Shown here: positions 61,438 to 64,000 of the stretch, piece after piece
How positions within the stretch are numbered: the stretch's first letter is position 1
How the letters are laid out: each line of letters starts with the position of its first letter
Source: Plantactinospora mayteni
GTDB lineage: Bacteria > Actinomycetota > Actinomycetes > Mycobacteriales > Micromonosporaceae
Direction: 5' to 3'
Length of the DNA: 64,000 bases
Assembly: GCF_016862935.1 (NCBI RefSeq)
Contig: NZ_BONX01000023.1
Span: 310,001-374,000, forward strand
Notes under the pieces: model-generated
Databases searched by the model: none
Seen by the model: the letters and a program-made list of their open reading frames with translations, nothing else
What the model was told of the DNA's origin: nothing
Position numbers and translations under genes: made by a program

Positions 61438-63429
61438 TCAGGGCCGGCGCACGGCCACCAGGTATCCGTCGATCGTCGTGCTGTCGAAGTGCTCCGGACC
61501 GATCAGCCGGGCCGGGATCCGGACCGTCCGGCTCTTGGTGCCGAAGGGGAAGGCGTCGTCGGAGCTGTGGAAGATCAGATCGTCCTTCTCGATCCGCAGC
61601 ACCAGGACGTCGATCCGGTCGTACGGGTTGTCGGCCGTCCGTACGGCGAACTCGGCCGGGCTGCCCGCCCGGGCCACCTCGTCCAGGAAGTCCAGCCGGT
61701 CGTGGTAGCGAGCGGTCGGATGGGAGTAGTTCGCGGTCCACTGCCCGAACCCGTAGTACGGGTAGAAGGCGAAGAGGTTGGCCCGGTCCGAGAGTACGAC
61801 CGGATGCCCGGCGCCCCGGTACCGCGCGGAGATCGCCGAGCGCACCGCCTCGGCGGCCGGCAGTTCCGGCTTCGCCTCCTCGTCGTGGAAGCCGGGCAGC
61901 CGGCCGTCCGGGAACGTCTCGTCGTGCGCCACCCTGATCCGGTCGTCGTCGACCACTGTGGTGACGAACCGGTCCGTGGCGAAGACCGCGAGCAGCACAC
62001 CGCCGAGGGCCACCACCCGCCAGAACTGCTCGGTACGGGTGGCCGTGCCGCCGCCATCCGGTGCCGGTGGCTGTGCCGGTGCCGGTGGCTGTGGCTGTGC
62101 TGGCGCCGGCAGCCGCTCGACGGCGTACCGGGTCAACCGGACCAGCCCGAGGGCCGCCCCGGCCAGCAGTACCACCGGGACCAGGGCCTTCGCCCGGAAC
62201 GACATCAGCGGCATGTCGACGGCGGCGAGGAGCCAGCCCAGCGCGTGCCAGACATAAAGCGAGACGAAGACGATCAGCAGGGACCGGGACAGCGCCTCCC
62301 GGAGAGTCACCACCAGGAAGCCGAGGCCGAAGAGGCAGAGCGCGCCGAGTACCGAGGGCGAGAGCATCGGCAGGGCCAGGTCGCCGGAGTTCAGGGTGAT
62401 CCACCGGTTGTTCAGCGACTCGAACTGCGGCGCGGTCAGGAAGTTCCAGGCCAGCGGCGCCCAGTACGGCGAGGCCCCGACCGCCGCGATGGCCAGTACG
62501 CCGAGGCCCCGGCCGGCGAGCCGCCAACTGAACTCGCCGCGCCACCGCTGCACCGCCAGGAAGAGAGCGAACACGATGACGAAGACGAAAAAGTAGTAGT
62601 AGTAGACGCAGAACAGCACCGCGCCGATCAGGCCCAGCACGACCGGGTGCCGAGGCCGCAGACCGGGCCGGGTCAGCCCGTGTACGGCCTCCAGCCACCA
62701 CGGCACGATCGCGACCAGCACCAGCCAGCCGTACGACTCGTACAGCTCGGGGACGACGAGCGGCACGGCCGAGATCAGTGCCGCGACCCGTACCGGCACC
62801 AGCCGACGCCAGAGCAGGTACGAGATGAGCGGCGTGAGGAAGCCGACCGCGACCAGGCCGTACTTGAGCATCTTCCACGGCGCCACTCCGGCCAGGTCGG
62901 CGGCCCGGCCGAGCAGCCAGAAGAAGCCGGGCGCGTAGTAGGCCGGCAGATCCCGATAGGTGTAGTCGGCGAGCCGCCACGAGTCGGCGAACCGGGTGAC
63001 GATGGCGGTCCGGAACGTCTGGTCGCCCTGTAGCCCGTTGGCGTCGAACGGGGTGCCGTGCAACGCGGTGAGCAGGGTCAGCGCGGCGAGGCCGCCGAAG
63101 AGCGCCGGCAGCAGGTCGGCATCCCAGGACTGGCCACGGCGCCGGGCCCACCAGACCGCGAGCACGGCGAGGGCGGCGACGACGAGCGCGGCGGTGTGCA
63201 GGCCGTACTCGGTACGCCCGGAACGGGGGCTGACCCCGGCCCGTACCGCCAGGGCGTGGATCGCCAGCACCACCAGTCCGGCGGCACCGGCGAAGAGCAG
63301 TGGCCGGAGCGCCAACAGGCCACGCTGGACGAGGCCGGTGGCCGGCGCGGCTCCGGACGGTTCCGGATCGGTGACCGGCCGCTCGGGTACGCGGACACGC
63401 TGATCCTGTTCGGCAACCCCGTGTTCCAC
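61438..63429 (-). CDS. aftA: AftA-like arabinofuranosyltransferase (GT-C fold)
   Basis: 663 residues, polytopic membrane protein. About 12 hydrophobic segments span residues 40-470 and a periplasmic C-terminal domain follows a Pro/Ala-rich linker. The first loop has GDQTFRTAIVTRFADSWRLA, then YTYRDLPAYYAPGFFWLLGR and APWKMLKYG. These match AftA, which adds the first arabinofuranose from decaprenyl-phospho-arabinose to galactan in Corynebacteriales. The loop Asp-Gln pair sits where the GT-C catalytic acid is expected. Arabinose is a normal wall sugar in Micromonosporaceae, so a related role is reasonable; the exact acceptor is not known. GTG at 63429 with GGGGA upstream. Confidence 0.75.
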   Translation of the reverse strand: MEHGVAEQDQRVRVPERPVTDPEPSGAAPATGLVQRGLLALRPLLFAGAAGLVVLAIHALAVRAGVSPRSGRTEYGLHTAALVVAALAVLAVWWARRRGQSWDADLLPALFGGLAALTLLTALHGTPFDANGLQGDQTFRTAIVTRFADSWRLADYTYRDLPAYYAPGFFWLLGRAADLAGVAPWKMLKYGLVAVGFLTPLISYLLWRRLVPVRVAALISAVPLVVPELYESYGWLVLVAIVPWWLEAVHGLTRPGLRPRHPVVLGLIGAVLFCVYYYYFFVFVIVFALFLAVQRWRGEFSWRLAGRGLGVLAIAAVGASPYWAPLAWNFLTAPQFESLNNRWITLNSGDLALPMLSPSVLGALCLFGLGFLVVTLREALSRSLLIVFVSLYVWHALGWLLAAVDMPLMSFRAKALVPVVLLAGAALGLVRLTRYAVERLPAPAQPQPPAPAQPPAPDGGGTATRTEQFWRVVALGGVLLAVFATDRFVTTVVDDDRIRVAHDETFPDGRLPGFHDEEAKPELPAAEAVRSAISARYRGAGHPVVLSDRANLFAFYPYYGFGQWTANYSHPTARYHDRLDFLDEVARAGSPAEFAVRTADNPYDRIDVLVLRIEKDDLIFHSSDDAFPFGTKSRTVRIPARLIGPEHFDSTTIDGYLVAVRRP

Positions 63430-63539
63430 GTATCCCCGCTCATCTCCCCAGAGGACAGAACCCGGAGCAGGGTAGCCGACTCTCGACCTGGTACCGCTCC
63501 GCCGTTCCACCGACCTCCGCTGGTCGAACGGCCACCCCG

Positions 63540-63617
63540 ACCATCCCCCGGCCAGCCCAGCTCGACCCCGGCTCAGCCCAGCCCGGCTCAGCTCAGCCCA
63601 GGTCGACTCGACTCGGC
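63540..63617. repeat. CAGCCCAGCTCG-type low-complexity spacer
   Basis: Irregular repeats of GGCTCAGCCCAG and CTCGACTCGGCTCAG between the AftA-like gene and the end of the response-regulator gene. No gene or hairpin of note. Similar slippage-prone DNA lies at 4606-4793. Confidence 0.4.
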
Positions 63618-64000
63618 TCAGCTCGGCGGGTCGGTCGGCGTGCCGGGGCGGACCAGGCCGGTCTCGTACGCCACGATCACCAACTGGACCCGGTCCCGGA
63701 CGCCGAGCTTGGCGATCGCCCGGGTGATGTGGGTCTTGGCGGTCAGCGGGCTGATGAAGAGGCGCCCGGCGATCTGCTCGTTGGACAGCCCGGTGGCGAC
63801 CAGCCGGAGGACCTCGCGCTCCCGTTCGGTGAGTACCGCCAGCCGCGCCTCCGTGTCGGTGGCCGCCACCGGCCGGTGCGCGAACTGCTCGACGACCCGG
63901 CGGGTGACGCTCGGCGAGAGCAGCGCCTCGCCGGCGGCGACGATCCCGACCGCCTGGCGGAGCTGGGCCGGCTCGATCTCCTTGGTGAGGAATCCGCTGG
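63618..64000 (-). CDS. LuxR/NarL-type response regulator, 3' part only
   Basis: The last 126 codons of a NarL-type response regulator; the gene continues beyond base 64000. The visible part has the end of the receiver domain (SGFLTKEIEPAQLRQAVGIV and GEALLSPSVTRRVVEQF), with the conserved Lys in FLTKE, and a full LuxR-type HTH: LTEREREVLRLVATGLSNEQ then LFISPLTAKTHITRAIAKLG. A sensor kinase usually lies next to such a gene, and would be outside this window. Stop at 63618, near a low-complexity spacer. Confidence 0.92.
   Translation of the reverse strand, partial: SGFLTKEIEPAQLRQAVGIVAAGEALLSPSVTRRVVEQFAHRPVAATDTEARLAVLTEREREVLRLVATGLSNEQIAGRLFISPLTAKTHITRAIAKLGVRDRVQLVIVAYETGLVRPGTPTDPPS

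Overview
The window is chromosomal DNA of a high-GC actinomycete, most probably a member of the Micromonosporaceae (inference). The reasons are the strong third-position GC, frequent GTG starts, a mycothiol-dependent-enzyme homologue, a Tat-exported beta-carbonic anhydrase, an AftA-like arabinofuranosyltransferase and a SulP-carbonic anhydrase fusion. No tRNA, rRNA or CRISPR array was seen.

Left flank (1-16,000), mostly housekeeping or metabolic: ilvD; a deletion-scarred alpha/beta-hydrolase behind a small HTH gene with a double-dyad operator; a TetR regulator divergent from a siderophore-interacting reductase; a DinB/MDMPI-type protein; a secreted M14 carboxypeptidase; nudC; a large PcfJ-like protein; and a SulP-carbonic anhydrase / carbonic anhydrase / HflX-N-domain cluster.

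Centre (16,100-46,300), an accessory island that reads as a defence island. Module A (16,171-24,902, minus) is a two-gene helicase pair: a 2,153-aa DUF1998/MZB DEAD-box helicase with a nuclease-like tail, translationally coupled to a UvrD-like helicase carrying a RelE/ParE-like N-terminus. Module B (25,094-28,477, plus) is an AAA ATPase overlapping a TOPRIM/DUF4276-like protein, followed by a RAMA-CBS-HEPN protein. After a membrane protein, a zinc-cluster protein coupled to a DivIVA-like coiled coil, a GntR regulator and an IS110 element comes Module C (34,659-46,225, minus). Module C is a tightly packed five-gene run: TGT-like transglycosylase, Ser/Thr kinase, SNF2 helicase, giant N6-adenine methyltransferase and AbiJ/HEPN protein. 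Parts of this centre are visibly less GC-rich than the flanks (about 25-28.5 kb, 32.4-37.8 kb), including an abrupt change inside the methyltransferase gene. I do not recognise Module C as a complete known system; it is the best candidate for something undescribed.

Right flank (46,300-64,000) is again core-like: a frameshifted small secreted protein, a beta-mannosidase divergent from a LacI regulator, a serine hydroxymethyltransferase, a membrane GGDEF-EAL protein, a PH-like membrane protein, a D-2-hydroxyacid dehydrogenase, a PQQ-type sugar dehydrogenase lipoprotein, a membrane metallophosphoesterase, gatB, an AftA-like glycosyltransferase and the 3' part of a LuxR-type response regulator that runs off the window.
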